From Kiloniellales bacterium (lineage in GTDB: Bacteria > Pseudomonadota > Alphaproteobacteria > Kiloniellales > JAKSDN01): a stretch of 64,000 nt of DNA. A program made the translations under genes and the position numbers. The notes beneath the pieces are model-generated. The model made no database searches. It was not told the origin of the DNA and saw only the letters and a program-made list of their open reading frames with translations. Shown here one piece after another: positions 1-9,246 of the stretch; the stretch's first letter is position 1, and each line of letters begins with the position of its first letter. The DNA is taken from NCBI GenBank assembly GCA_028280455.1, contig JANQLT010000152.1, positions 25,371 to 89,370 of the forward strand, read 5' to 3'.

Positions 1-969
1 GCTGTTGTTCGCCAGCCAGCGGGCGGCCGGCTCGAAGCGGTTCCAGCCGGGCACCTCGGCGGCGAGGCTGACCTCCTGCCATTTCCGGTGGCGCGGCGCC
101 TGCAGGAAGGAGTCGAAGCTCGAGAAGAAGGCGTCGATGAAGCGGCTGACCTTGCGGTGGCGCTCGCCGCCCTCGGCCCAGTTGTAGACCGCCATGACGG
201 CCCCCACGGCGACGGTGCGCACCGGCGCGCCGTCCGGCACCAGGCCGGGGTAGTCCGCGTTGGTCAGGCGGGAAGGGAAGTAGGTGTCGAGGATCTTCTC
301 CTCCAGGGGGATCGGCAGGAAATGGACGCCCTGATCGCCGCCCAGGTCGCGGAACAGGCGCGTCGGCTTGCCGGCGACATAGATCAGCCCGTCGATCTCG
401 CCCTTGACCAGCGACTCCAGCGCCAGGGCCTGGTCGAAGGAGACCGGCTCGGGCTCGATGCCCAGTAGCTCGAAGACCAGGGAGGCGGTCATGTAGGTGC
501 CGCTGCCCTGGACGCCGAAGTTGACCTTCTTGCCCGCGAGGTCCGCGACCTGCGTGATTTCCTTGCGGGCCAGCAGGTGGAACTCCTCGTTGTAGAGCTT
601 GGTGATGTAGTTGATCCGACTGTCGATCTGGGGGTGCTTGCCCTGGCGGCGGACGAACTCGAAGACGTCGGACTGGACGATGCCGATGTCGATGCCCTTG
701 AGGTAGAGGATGTCGTCGATGTTCTGGACCGAGCCCTTGCCCATCACCGGCAGGACGCGCAGGTCGTCGCCGTTGTCGAGCACGGCGGCCAGGTCGGTGG
801 CGATCCGGATATAGGTGCCGTCGACGCCGCCGGAGATGATCCCGACGGTCCCGCTGTTGATTCGCTCCCGGAACTCGCCGGCCGATTGGGCGCGCAGACC
901 GTCGGCCGCGGCGAAAAGGACCAATGCGCCGGCGAGCACGGCGCTGGTAAGTCTCGACATCTTGATCAT
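1..969 (-). CDS. TAXI-family TRAP transporter solute-binding protein (C-terminus cut by window edge)
   Basis: The reading frame is open from base 1 and gives 323 residues without a stop, so the C-terminus lies outside the window. A short signal peptide (hydrophobic stretch VLAGALVLFAAADGLRAQ) is followed by the TAXI-type core: GIISGGVDGTYIRIATDLA, a segment reading GKGSVQNIDDILYLKGIDIG, then VQSDVFEF and KKVNFGVQGSGTYMTA. These are typical of periplasmic receptors of the DctP-independent TRAP (TAXI) systems that feed a fused DctQM permease; no permease is visible here. An ATG at 969 preceded by AAGGGAAC about six bases upstream is the preferred start; the internal ATG at 960 is the alternative. 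The ligand cannot be told from sequence. Family assignment is confident, function is inferred from the family. Confidence 0.85.
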   Translation of the reverse strand, partial: MIKMSRLTSAVLAGALVLFAAADGLRAQSAGEFRERINSGTVGIISGGVDGTYIRIATDLAAVLDNGDDLRVLPVMGKGSVQNIDDILYLKGIDIGIVQSDVFEFVRRQGKHPQIDSRINYITKLYNEEFHLLARKEITQVADLAGKKVNFGVQGSGTYMTASLVFELLGIEPEPVSFDQALALESLVKGEIDGLIYVAGKPTRLFRDLGGDQGVHFLPIPLEEKILDTYFPSRLTNADYPGLVPDGAPVRTVAVGAVMAVYNWAEGGERHRKVSRFIDAFFSSFDSFLQAPRHRKWQEVSLAAEVPGWNRFEPAARWLANNS

Positions 970-1040
970 CCCCGTTCCCTTGATCGACTGTTCTTGTCTT
1001 GGCTCGTTGGTCTCCAGTGGCGGTCTCTAGCTCCTGAGTC

Positions 1041-4000
1041 TCACTGGCCGGCGCCCGGCAGGCGGTCGAGCAGGGCGCGGGCCTCGCCGTCGCCGGCCTC
1101 CAGCGCGCGGCGATACCAGGCCGCCGCCTTCTCGGCATCGCCGCGCAGGCCGACGACGCCCAGCGCCGAGAGCACGTTGGGGTCGTAGGTCCGGCCCATG
1201 GCCGTCGCCGCGCGCGGGTTCTGCTGTTCCAGGGCGAGCTCGAAATAGAGCCGCGCCGTGGCCATGTCGCCCCGGGCAAAGTTGTCCTCGCCGCGGCTGA
1301 TCAGGTCGTCGCCGGCCAGCTCGAGCCGCGGCGGCTCCGGGGCGGCGGCCGGCGCCGCTTGCGACGGCTCCGCTGCCGCGCTCGGCGGCTCGACGGCCGT
1401 CCTGGTGGCGATCTCCACGACCGTCGGCGTCACGGCGGCTGCCGTCGTCTCGGCTTCTTGCGGCTCCCGCGCCGCCGGTGCCGCAGGGGCCGCCGGTTCG
1501 GCACGGGCCAGCTTGAGGGCGGCGTCGAGGCGCTCGATCTCCTGCCGGGCCGCGGCGACGGCCTTCTCGCGATTGGCCGCCTCGGCGCTGGCCGCGGCCA
1601 GCTCATCGGCCAGCGTCTGTCGTTCGAACTCCGAGGCGGCCAGCTCTTTGCGCAACCTCTCGACCTCGGCGCCCGCCTGATCGGACTCGGCCCGCGCCTG
1701 GTCCAAGGCGGTGGAGAGGCGCTCGCTCTCCTGCTGCGCCGAGGCTAGGGGCTCGCGAAGCGCCGCGGCTTCGGCGAGAGCCGCCTCGCGCCCGGCCTCG
1801 GCCTCGGCCAGGGAGGCCGAAAGCCGCTCGACCTCCTGGCGCGCGGCGGCAGCGCTGTCGCCGCTGCCTGCCGCCTCGGCGCGGACGGCTTCCAGCTCTT
1901 CGATCAGTCGCTCGATCTCCTGTCCCGAGGCCGCCGCGGCCTCGCGCGACGCCGCGAGCGCGTCGAGGGCCTGGTCGCGGCCGGCCTCGGCCTCGCCGAG
2001 GGCAGCCGAGAGGCGTTCGATCTCCTCTGTCGCCGCGCGCGCCGCCTCGCTGGCGCTGCCGGCTTCGCCGCGCGCCGCCTCGAGCTGCGCGGTCAGCGAC
2101 TGGGACTCCTGCTGCGCCGCAGCCAGGCCGGCCTTCGCCTCGGCAAGCTGCGACAGGGCCGCGTCGCGTTCGGCGACTGCAGTCTCGGTCTCCTGCCGCG
2201 CGGCGGCCGTGGCCTCGGACGCGCCGCTGGCCTCGCCGCGCGCCGCCTCGAGCTGCGCGGTCAGCGACTGGGACTCCTCCTGCGCCGTAGCCAGGCCGGC
2301 GTTCGCCTCAGCGAGCTGCGACCGGGCTGCGTCGCGCTCGGCCTCTGCGCTCTCGAGGGCGGCCGAGACGGTCTCGATCTCTTGCCTCGCGGCGGCGGTG
2401 GCCTCCGACGCGCTGGCGGCTTCGTCGCGCAAGGCCTCGACCTGCGCCGCAAGCGCCGCTTTCTCGTCCTCGGAGGCGGCCAGGGCGTCGCTCGACTGGG
2501 CCAGATCGGCGATCGCCGCATCCCGCGCGGCGACCGCCTCCCGCAGCGCCGCGTTGAGGCGCTCGCTTTCCTCGGAGGCGCTCGTGGCCGTCTCGCCGGC
2601 GCTGCTCGCCTCGGCGCGCAGGGACTCCAGCTCCTCCTTCAGGGCGCCGTTCTCCTGCGCCGACGCCGCCATGGCGGCCAGCAGCTCGTCCAGCTCGGCA
2701 AGGGCCGCGTCGCGGGCCGCCGAGGCCGATCGCAGATCGGCGGTCAACTGCGCCGAGTCCGTGCTCCCCGCGGCGGCGGCTTCCTTGACGCTGGCCAATT
2801 CCTCGCGGGTGGCCGCGGCGGCGTCGGACAGTGCCTGCTTTTCCGTCTCGGCGGCCGCCAGGGCCTGGCGCAGCTCGGTGACCGCGGTCATGGAGGTGAC
2901 AGCGGCGTCCCGCTCGGCCTCGGTCGCACGCAGGGCGACGCTCAGGCGCTCGAGCTCGTCGCGTTGCGTGGCCTCGGCGGCGCGCGCGTCCGCCGCGTCG
3001 ATCTCCGAGGCGACCAGGGCCTCGCGGAGAGACTCGGCCTCGGCCTTGGCGGCATCCCGTTGGATCTCGGCGCCTTGCAGGGCGTCGGAGAGCCGGTCGA
3101 TCTCCCGTCCGGCCGAGGCCAGCGATGCGGCCGTCGCCTCCGGCTCCTTGCGCCCTGTATCGGTCACGGCCGCCGAGCTCTGCTCGGCGTTCACCGGGGT
3201 CGCGCGCGTGGCGGGCGGTTCCGTTGCCTCCTGTTGCCCGTTCGCCGCCGGCTCGACCGCGCTGGCCGCCTCGCGCGTGCTCTGCTCCGCCTTGAGGAAG
3301 AGATGGCCGCCGGCGCCGACGACCAGAAGGATCAGGACGGCGGCCACGGCGATCCAACGGCCGCGCCGGCGGGCGGCGAAGAGGCGCTTCGGCGGCGCGA
3401 GGTAGCGGGGGGCGTCGGGGCCCGCCGCGTTGCCGTTGGCCATGGCGGCGGCGGCCATCGCGGCCGCGGGCTCACCCGGCGCCTCGCCGAAGGGGGCCTC
3501 CGGGATGTCGTCGTCGAAGGCCTCGGGGATCGTCTTGGGAATCGCCTCCTCGCGAGGCTGCTCGCGCTGCGGCTCGGCCGCCGCCGCCGGCCGCGGCAGG
3601 GGCTTGGCTGCCGGCGCCGGGGGCGCCTGCGCCGCAGTGGGTGCGGCCGGCTCGCCATCGCCGAGGTCCGCCACGGACTTCTCGCGGACGGCGTCGACCA
3701 CGGCCTCGGTGACCCTGTCGACCTCCTCCAGCCAGATGTGGATCAGGCAGAAGTCGCAGAGCCGCTCCAGGGGGCCCGGCAGACCGCCGGTGCAGTCCGC
3801 CATGCGCTTGATGGCGTCTTCGGTGAAGAGCTTCTCCGCGCGGTACTGGGTGCCGCTCAGGATCTGATCGATGAAGGGAGCGATCTCGTCGAGCGTCAAA
3901 GGCTTCAGGTGAAGCGCCATCGCGGCCGAGGGCCTGGCGGAGAGCGCCGCCAGTTGCGGCAGCCAGGGCTCGAGGTCCGGGCTGCCGGCCACGACCAGGG

Positions 4001-4472
4001 TCTGCGGGCCGATCCGCTTCGCCTCGCCGCTCAGCAGGGTCTGGAAGCGCTCGATGGCCTCCCGATGCTCGGGCGCCGCCTGGTCGAGGAAGAACAGGAG
4101 CTGGCGCCCCGAGGCGGCCTGCCGCTCGGCCTGGGCGACGAAGGCACGCTCCGGCCCGATGCGCTCCAGCTCCGCCGGGGCGGTGCCGATCTTGGCGCAA
4201 GCTTCGGCCAGGAGGGCGTCGTAGTCCCCGGGCGTCGCCGCGACCATCGCCGTCCGGTAGCGCCGCTTGCCGAGATCGGCGCGGATCTCGCGCAAGACCG
4301 AGGTCTTGCCGGTTCCGGGATCGCCGAGCAGCAAGGCGACGCCGCCACCGCCTTTTATCAGGCCGCAGATCTCCGACTGGGCTTCGTCAAATGCCTTGTG
4401 CGAAACGCAATCTCGATCCGTCCGGCCGGCAAGATAGGGGTTGCCGAATAGATCCGGTATCGGCTCCGTCAT
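1041..4472 (-). CDS. ExeA-like AAA ATPase with transmembrane segment, giant coiled coil and C-terminal Sel1-like repeats
   Basis: 1143 residues. Residues 50-57 are a Walker A motif (GDPGTGKT) and residues 125-130 (LLFFLD) fit Walker B, inside an ExeA/GspA-like AAA domain of about 260 residues. A proline/alanine-rich linker follows, then one predicted membrane helix near 375-395 (WIAVAAVLILLVVGAGGHLFL region). About 550 residues of alanine- and glutamate-rich heptads (roughly 450-1000) should form a long periplasmic coiled coil. The last 90 residues carry a Sel1/TPR-like repeat (RGDMATARLYFELALEQ, then GVVGLRGDAEKAAAWYRRALEAGD). ExeA-type ATPases are usually about 270-550 residues and often end in a peptidoglycan-binding domain, so this architecture is unusual. 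Topology suggests cytoplasmic ATPase coupled to an envelope-spanning rod. The role (secretion, polar organisation or envelope scaffolding) is unknown. Confidence 0.8.
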   Translation of the reverse strand: MTEPIPDLFGNPYLAGRTDRDCVSHKAFDEAQSEICGLIKGGGGVALLLGDPGTGKTSVLREIRADLGKRRYRTAMVAATPGDYDALLAEACAKIGTAPAELERIGPERAFVAQAERQAASGRQLLFFLDQAAPEHREAIERFQTLLSGEAKRIGPQTLVVAGSPDLEPWLPQLAALSARPSAAMALHLKPLTLDEIAPFIDQILSGTQYRAEKLFTEDAIKRMADCTGGLPGPLERLCDFCLIHIWLEEVDRVTEAVVDAVREKSVADLGDGEPAAPTAAQAPPAPAAKPLPRPAAAAEPQREQPREEAIPKTIPEAFDDDIPEAPFGEAPGEPAAAMAAAAMANGNAAGPDAPRYLAPPKRLFAARRRGRWIAVAAVLILLVVGAGGHLFLKAEQSTREAASAVEPAANGQQEATEPPATRATPVNAEQSSAAVTDTGRKEPEATAASLASAGREIDRLSDALQGAEIQRDAAKAEAESLREALVASEIDAADARAAEATQRDELERLSVALRATEAERDAAVTSMTAVTELRQALAAAETEKQALSDAAAATREELASVKEAAAAGSTDSAQLTADLRSASAARDAALAELDELLAAMAASAQENGALKEELESLRAEASSAGETATSASEESERLNAALREAVAARDAAIADLAQSSDALAASEDEKAALAAQVEALRDEAASASEATAAARQEIETVSAALESAEAERDAARSQLAEANAGLATAQEESQSLTAQLEAARGEASGASEATAAARQETETAVAERDAALSQLAEAKAGLAAAQQESQSLTAQLEAARGEAGSASEAARAATEEIERLSAALGEAEAGRDQALDALAASREAAAASGQEIERLIEELEAVRAEAAGSGDSAAAARQEVERLSASLAEAEAGREAALAEAAALREPLASAQQESERLSTALDQARAESDQAGAEVERLRKELAASEFERQTLADELAAASAEAANREKAVAAARQEIERLDAALKLARAEPAAPAAPAAREPQEAETTAAAVTPTVVEIATRTAVEPPSAAAEPSQAAPAAAPEPPRLELAGDDLISRGEDNFARGDMATARLYFELALEQQNPRAATAMGRTYDPNVLSALGVVGLRGDAEKAAAWYRRALEAGDGEARALLDRLPGAGQ
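2065..2278 (-). repeat. Internal direct repeat inside the coiled-coil coding region
   Basis: Bases 2065-2110 and 2233-2278 are an identical 46-bp stretch, 168 bp (56 codons) apart and in frame. Each encodes the ESQSLTAQLEAARGEA segment of the ATPase coiled coil. It indicates recent in-frame duplication of a 56-residue coil block, so coil length may vary between strains. Confidence 0.85.
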
Positions 4473-4791
4473 CTCCCACCCAAACAGGCGGACCCGATCT
4501 CCTGACGCCTAGGGTCCCGCCGATCCCTGTTTTGAAATCATTGTATTTTCTTACATTCCCATGACTCTACCGGTTCTTGCGGATGGGGGAAAGTATTCAA
4601 CCGGCCCTTCCTAGGTGTCCACGCCGGCCAATGCCGTCGGCGTCTGGCCCTGGTCTGAGAGTCGGCGAGCCGTTTCACTGGAGGTGACTTGGGATGCCAA
4701 GTCGGCAGTGGCACCGACTACGGATAAACCGCACCGACAGCCGGCCTAATACAGGTCGACTAGGTTGAAACGTGGAGCGGTTCCGTCACGT
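4473..4791. other. Intergenic region without a recognisable gene
   Basis: 319 bp between the ATPase gene and the DUF2165 gene. It holds an AT-richer patch around 4530-4560 that could contain the ATPase promoter (TACAAT on the minus strand, no convincing -35). I see no ORF with codon use like the neighbours and no strong hairpin. Confidence 0.5.
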
Positions 4792-5283
4792 CTAGTGATG
4801 AACCGCAAGAAACACCATCGTGCCAATGCCCCAGAGCACCATCTGAAAGTGCGTGTTCTGGGCCCACTCGTGGCAATACCAGTAGGCGAAGTGATTGCCG
4901 ACGATCAGGAAACCGGACCAGATCGAGGTGAAGCCAAGGGCGCCGGCGAGGGCGGCGATCCTGGCCCGCTCCAGGTCGGCGAGGCCGAACAGGGCAAGCG
5001 CCATCCAAAGGGCGGCGCCCCACAAGAGCACGCAGGTCAGCACCTCGCAGCAGACGATGAAGACGAAGGCCGCACGCTGGAGCATGGGGCTGGTGATGCG
5101 CCGCCGCTCGATCAGCGCATAGGCCTCGGGATAGGCCTCCCTGAGGCGCGCCAGATCCAGCACCTCCGCCGTGAACATGCCGTTCATCGAGGGATGGGCA
5201 ATGTTGTCCCGGACGCCCAGTAAGAGCCAAGCGCCCAGATAGGCGGTCAGACAGGTCTGCGCGACTGCGATCATCGTTTCCAT
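4792..5283 (-). CDS. DUF2165 small integral membrane protein
   Basis: 163 residues with four hydrophobic segments: near 8-25 (TCLTAYLGAWLLLGV), 70-90 (AAFVFIVCCEVLTCVLLWGA), 105-125 and 140-160. The pattern, the length and the His/Trp-rich tail (YWYCHEWAQNTHFQMVLWG) match the DUF2165 family of predicted small inner-membrane proteins. No function is established for this family that I know of. It lies 27 bp downstream of the creatininase-like gene on the same strand and may be the last gene of that operon, so a role in the same pathway (for example export or membrane anchoring) is possible but unsupported. Confidence 0.8.
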   Translation of the reverse strand: METMIAVAQTCLTAYLGAWLLLGVRDNIAHPSMNGMFTAEVLDLARLREAYPEAYALIERRRITSPMLQRAAFVFIVCCEVLTCVLLWGAALWMALALFGLADLERARIAALAGALGFTSIWSGFLIVGNHFAYWYCHEWAQNTHFQMVLWGIGTMVFLAVHH

Positions 5284-5310
5284 GTCAAATCCCCAGCTCA
5301 GAGCCCCGAC

Positions 5311-6105
5311 TCAGGTCCGTGCCTCGGGCGGCACGGCGGCTTCGACTTCCGCCATCAGCTCGCAGAAGCCGGCGACCATGGAGGCGACGTCCCGTTCGCC
5401 CTTGTCGGCGCTCGCGGCCGAGGCGTCGCCCGCCGGGCCCTTGGGGTTCAGGTCTTCCGATACCCAGGCGAGGTTGGCGTCCGAGCCGTGGTAGCCGATC
5501 CGGCGGTGCCGGGCCTTCATGGCCGCCTGCGCGCTGGCGAAATCCTCGGCCCTAGACATGTCGACCAGATCGGGGCGCAGCGCCAGCATCACCGAGGTTT
5601 CGCTGTCGCCGCCATGGATGTCCGTGAAGACCGGGCCGTAGTCGTAGATCTCGCGCCATTTGCCGAGGCGCCCCCAGCTCGTGGTGACGACGAGCATGGC
5701 GTGCCTGACCCGCAGCTCGCGGGCCACGATCTCCATCGGGTGGACGTTGCCGCCATGGCTGGTGACGATGACGAGCTTGCGGACCCCGGCCCGCGCGACG
5801 GACTCGCCGATGTCGAGCCAGCCGCGGATTGTCGTCTCCCAGTCCAGGGTCAAGGTCCCGGCAAACCCGATGTGCTCGTTGGACTTGCAGACCTCCTGCA
5901 GCGGCAGGAAGGTGACGGGGCTGTCGGGCGGCAGCGCGGCGGCGCAGCGCTCGACCAGGCCCTCGGCGATGAAGGCATCGACGCCGACCGGCAGATGCGG
6001 CCCGTGCTGCTCGACCGCGGCCAGCGGCAAGACGGCGATCCAGTCGCCGGTGTCGCCGTCGAACTCGGTGGTGGGCATCTCGCGCCAGAAGCGTTTGCTC
6101 GGCAC
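5311..6105 (-). CDS. Creatininase-family amidohydrolase
   Basis: 264 residues. Creatininases are metal-dependent hydrolases of cyclic amides (creatinine to creatine; also formamide hydrolysis in cofactor biosynthesis). The family metal-binding pattern is visible: LAAVEQHGPHLPVGVD (Glu, His, Asp), VTSHGGN, and IHGGDSETS with a ligand Glu. A GTG at 6105 is preferred because GAGGAGG lies seven bases upstream; the TTG at 6111, which would overlap the RidA stop as TTGA, has the ribosome site too close. It is the fifth gene of an operon with a dioxygenase, a CodA-like amidohydrolase, an FAD oxidase and RidA, which suggests hydrolysis of a cyclic amide intermediate. The substrate is not deducible, so creatinine should not be assumed. 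Confidence 0.88.
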   Translation of the reverse strand: MPSKRFWREMPTTEFDGDTGDWIAVLPLAAVEQHGPHLPVGVDAFIAEGLVERCAAALPPDSPVTFLPLQEVCKSNEHIGFAGTLTLDWETTIRGWLDIGESVARAGVRKLVIVTSHGGNVHPMEIVARELRVRHAMLVVTTSWGRLGKWREIYDYGPVFTDIHGGDSETSVMLALRPDLVDMSRAEDFASAQAAMKARHRRIGYHGSDANLAWVSEDLNPKGPAGDASAASADKGERDVASMVAGFCELMAEVEAAVPPEART

Positions 6106-6107
6106 CC

Positions 6108-6497
6108 TCAATCCTCCTCGGCAGCCAGGGCTTCGACCTCGACCAGAAACTCCGGACGGCTGAAGCCCGAGACGATCATGAGCGTGGAGGCGGGCTTGTC
6201 CGGCCTCTCCGCCAGATAGGCGTCGCGGGCCGCCATGTAGCCGGCCATGTGCGCGCGGTCGGTCACGTAGGCGTTGAGCCGCAGGATGTGCTCACGGGCG
6301 ACACCGCCCTCGGCCAGGATCGCGTCGATGTTCTCGAAGCAGAGCCTGGCCTGCGCCTCGGCCGTCTCGGGAACGGAGCCATCCGCTGCGATGCCGAGCT
6401 GGCCGGAGGTGACCACCAAGCGCCGGGCCTTGGCCTCGACCCCATGGGCGTAGCCCGCAAAAGGCGGCTGGATCGCCGCAGGAGTCAGGCTTCTCAT
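6108..6497 (-). CDS. RidA/YjgF/Rut-family protein
   Basis: 129 residues, the usual length for the family. It shows the RidA fold signatures VVTSGQLGIAADGSVP, then QARLCFENIDAILAEGG and the C-terminal FLVEVEALA; the consensus Arg of the RidA active site falls in a region that here reads LRLNAYVTDRAHM, so it may belong to a Rid2-7-like or RutC-like subgroup rather than classical imine deaminase. The start ATG overlaps the stop of the upstream oxidase gene as ATGA (6494-6497), implying translational coupling. In an operon with an amidohydrolase and an FAD oxidase it probably removes a reactive imine/enamine product. Function inferred from family and context. Confidence 0.85.
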   Translation of the reverse strand: MRSLTPAAIQPPFAGYAHGVEAKARRLVVTSGQLGIAADGSVPETAEAQARLCFENIDAILAEGGVAREHILRLNAYVTDRAHMAGYMAARDAYLAERPDKPASTLMIVSGFSRPEFLVEVEALAAEED

Positions 6498-7903
6498 GGC
6501 GCTGCCTTGCGCAGGCCGGGGTATTCGTAGCCGCCGGCCGGATCGTAGGCATAGTCGGGGTCCTCCCAGCCGATCATCTTGCCGGGGTTCAGGAGCCCCT
6601 TCGGATCCGCGCGCCGTTTCAGGTCGAGCCGCGCCGGGTCGGCACCGCAGCGGTTGCCTTCCTCGTAGGTGTAGACGTGCGGGTTGTAGCAGCCGCAGCC
6701 CATCGCCTCGAGCGCGCCCACGACCTCCCGCAGGCGCGCCTCGCTGCTGTAGCGGTAGAGCGGCAGCAGGCTGGCATAGAGGCGGCCCGCCGAACGCACG
6801 AACTCGACATGGCCGACGATCTCGTCGGGAAAGCGCTGCGCGATCTCCGCCACCGCGGCCATCGGATCCTCCGGCGGCGTGCCGACCTGCAAATAGGTCA
6901 CTTCGGGGTCGACCTTCAGTGCCTGCAGTGTCGTGTGGTTCCAGGTCAGGTGATAGAGGGGCGGCAGCCCCTTCTTGTCCTCGTCGCTTGCCGTGTCGGA
7001 GCGAAAGGCGACCCGTCCGCCGTCTTTCCGCAGCAGCTCGAGCAGCGGCCGCACGGCGTTCGGCGCTGCCAGGATGCACAGCAGGTTGTCGCCCTCCCGC
7101 AGGAACTTGCGATGGCGCGCGAAGTAGCCGTGCGGTGCGGGCGCTTGGATGGCCGCGAGCTGCTTCAGCCAAAGGCCTTCGTGATGGGCAAGAGCCCAGC
7201 CGGCACGCGCCGCGCTCATCCAGTCGTCGAAGGCGACCATCAGCTCGACCCAGTCCTGCGCCGGGGCCAAGGGCAGCTCCACTTCGGTGATGATGCCGTT
7301 CACGCCGTAGGAGTGATGCACGATCGCGATCTCGTCGCCGGTCAGGTCGATCAGGCGAGGCTCTTCCTCGAGGGTCGCCAGGCGCAGGCGAAGGATGTTG
7401 CCGGGCTCGCGCAGCATGCCCCAGCGGATCGAGCCGACACCGCCCGAGCCGCCGGCAATGAAGCCGCCGATGGTCGCGCTTTCGCGGGTCGAGGGATGCA
7501 TGCGCAGCTCCTGCCCGCTCCGTTCGCGCGTCTCCGCCTCGATCCGGCTCATCACGGCGCCGGGCTCGACGACGAGAACGCCATCGCCGATCGACTTGAT
7601 CGCGTTCATCCGTCGCATGTCCAGCACCACACCGCCGGCAAGCGGCATGGCCTGGGCATAGTTCCCGGTGCCGCCGCCGCGAGCCGTGACTGGAATGTCC
7701 AGCGCCCAGCAGGCAGCCAGGACCTGCAATAACTCCTCCTCGCTATACGGCGAGACAATGGCTTCCGCCGACACGTCCTTGAGCTTCTCTTTGAGAATCG
7801 GCGAATACCAGAATGAGTCTCGGCTCTTCCCAAGGACAACCTTCTCACTCGTGTTGATCGGGATCTCTCCGAGCCTCTCTGTGAGCGCTTCGATACGGCT
7901 CAT
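6494..7903 (-). CDS. FAD-linked oxidase (FAD_binding_4 / VAO-PCMH fold)
   Basis: 469 residues. The PCMH-type FAD domain is clear: VTARGGGTGNYAQAMPLAGG at about 75-95, followed by VVEPGAV and ATIGGFIAGGSGGVGSIRWG. The C-terminal half ends with the family motif LLNPGKMIGWED. It resembles GlcD/lactate-type dehydrogenases and should oxidise a hydroxy- or amino-substrate with FAD. The ATG at 7903 is preceded by GAAAGGAA eight bases upstream and overlaps the stop of the amidohydrolase gene (ATGA). Coupling on both sides ties it firmly to the operon. The specific substrate is unknown. Confidence 0.88.
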   Translation of the reverse strand: MSRIEALTERLGEIPINTSEKVVLGKSRDSFWYSPILKEKLKDVSAEAIVSPYSEEELLQVLAACWALDIPVTARGGGTGNYAQAMPLAGGVVLDMRRMNAIKSIGDGVLVVEPGAVMSRIEAETRERSGQELRMHPSTRESATIGGFIAGGSGGVGSIRWGMLREPGNILRLRLATLEEEPRLIDLTGDEIAIVHHSYGVNGIITEVELPLAPAQDWVELMVAFDDWMSAARAGWALAHHEGLWLKQLAAIQAPAPHGYFARHRKFLREGDNLLCILAAPNAVRPLLELLRKDGGRVAFRSDTASDEDKKGLPPLYHLTWNHTTLQALKVDPEVTYLQVGTPPEDPMAAVAEIAQRFPDEIVGHVEFVRSAGRLYASLLPLYRYSSEARLREVVGALEAMGCGCYNPHVYTYEEGNRCGADPARLDLKRRADPKGLLNPGKMIGWEDPDYAYDPAGGYEYPGLRKAAP

Positions 7904-9246
7904 ATTCGCATTCCTTTCATATCGTCTAAGTCTCGAAAATCCGGCGGCGTCGTATCGATGGGCTTCCCGCCGCGCAGCACGACGCGATCGGACAGCGGGC
8001 GCGATACAAACTCGCTCCAATTGCGTGCCGTGAAGATGATGAGATCGGCCGGCGCGCCCGGGTCCAGCCTGCCGCGATCGGGCAGGCCCATGAGGTCCGC
8101 CGCGGTGGTCGTCACGGCCGCCGCCCAGTCGCCGAGCGGGTGATCGAGCTGCATCATCCGCACGGCGTCGCGAAAGAGCTCGGGGATATCGTGATCGCCG
8201 TAGGCGTAGAAGGCGTCGCGGACGTTGTCCGACGCGATGGCGACCGGAATGCCGTGCCGCCGCATCTCGTGCACCGGCGCAAAGCCTCGATAGCGCGGCG
8301 TCTCGCCGCCCCGGCGGTCCATCAGATAGGCGTTGCAGAGCGGCAGGGAGACGATGCCGATCCCGGCCTTGGCCACCCGCTCGAGCGTCGCCTCGAGCGT
8401 GTCTCGCGGCTGCACCGCCAGAGCGCAGCAATGCCCGACCAGCACTGGCTGGTCGAAGCCGTTGCGCAGCACCGCGCGGGCGATGGCATCGAGACCCTTG
8501 GATGCCGGGTTCAGGTTTTCGTCGGCGTGAAAGTCGAGCCGCAGACCCTCGCGCCCGGCAATGGCCATGACAGCGTCGAGCGCAGCATCGAGCTCCGGGA
8601 TCGCATGGACGAAGACACTGAGGATACCGGCATGCTCGCGGCCCGCGCGGGCCGCCACCTTGCGGATCCAGTCGAGGTCCTCGTCTATGCCCAGGAACGG
8701 GCAGAGCTGCAGCGCGATCCGGCCGCGCCAGTCGTCGGCCAGCTCGGACAGGGTCGCCAAGGCCTGCTCGAAGGCGTGGCGACCGGAATCCACATGGCTG
8801 CGGATCGCCGTGGTGCCGTGGGCGAAAGACGTTCGGAGCGCGAAATCGGCCCGCCGCCGGATATCCTCCACGCCGTGATGGGCGGCCGCATCTCGAAAGG
8901 CGCTCGCCCCGGCGCCGTCGAAGGTGCCGTCCGCATTGGGCGAGCGCGGCCACGCCAACGCCTTGTCCAGGTGGGTATGGCAATCGACCGTGCCCGGCCA
9001 GGCCATGGCCTTGGCCATGTCGGGGCCCGCCGGCAGGTCGTCGCGGCTTGCCGGCGGGCCGAGCCAGTCGATGCGCCCCTTTGCGATCACCATGTCGGCG
9101 GCCAGCAGTCCGTCGCCGGCCGCCGGCAGGCCGGCTCCCGGCACCGTGCCCAGGGGAAGGCGCAGGTTGCGCAAGGCGAAGGCCGCGCCCGTTTGCGCGG
9201 ACAGGGCCTGCGCCAACCCGAGTTGCCGTGGGCTGTCCTGTTTCAT
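7900..9246 (-). CDS. CodA-like amidohydrolase (cytosine deaminase family)
   Basis: 448 residues, a member of the metal-dependent amidohydrolase superfamily. The metal motif DCHTHLDKA lies near residue 90; further ligand motifs are HVDSG, FHADEN, GHCCAL and a catalytic Asp in IASDNVRDAF. The HxD/DNVRD pattern is that of cytosine deaminase and related isocytosine, creatinine or N-isopropylammelide deaminases. The ATG at 9246 overlaps the end of the dioxygenase gene as ATGA. Deamination or ring hydrolysis of a heterocycle is the likely reaction; calling it CodA outright would go beyond the evidence because the neighbours do not form a pyrimidine pathway. Confidence 0.86.
   Translation of the reverse strand: MKQDSPRQLGLAQALSAQTGAAFALRNLRLPLGTVPGAGLPAAGDGLLAADMVIAKGRIDWLGPPASRDDLPAGPDMAKAMAWPGTVDCHTHLDKALAWPRSPNADGTFDGAGASAFRDAAAHHGVEDIRRRADFALRTSFAHGTTAIRSHVDSGRHAFEQALATLSELADDWRGRIALQLCPFLGIDEDLDWIRKVAARAGREHAGILSVFVHAIPELDAALDAVMAIAGREGLRLDFHADENLNPASKGLDAIARAVLRNGFDQPVLVGHCCALAVQPRDTLEATLERVAKAGIGIVSLPLCNAYLMDRRGGETPRYRGFAPVHEMRRHGIPVAIASDNVRDAFYAYGDHDIPELFRDAVRMMQLDHPLGDWAAAVTTTAADLMGLPDRGRLDPGAPADLIIFTARNWSEFVSRPLSDRVVLRGGKPIDTTPPDFRDLDDMKGMRI

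Noticed and set aside
1711..3405. Long plus-strand open frames opposite the ATPase coiled coil (564 and 689 codons).
   Set aside because: They are mirror images of an Ala/Glu heptad-rich gene in GC-rich DNA; products are Ala/Ser/Arg low-complexity with no domain.
7900..9246. Naming the amidohydrolase codA (cytosine deaminase).
   Set aside because: Motifs fit the wider CodA-like group; the neighbours do not form a pyrimidine salvage or degradation set.
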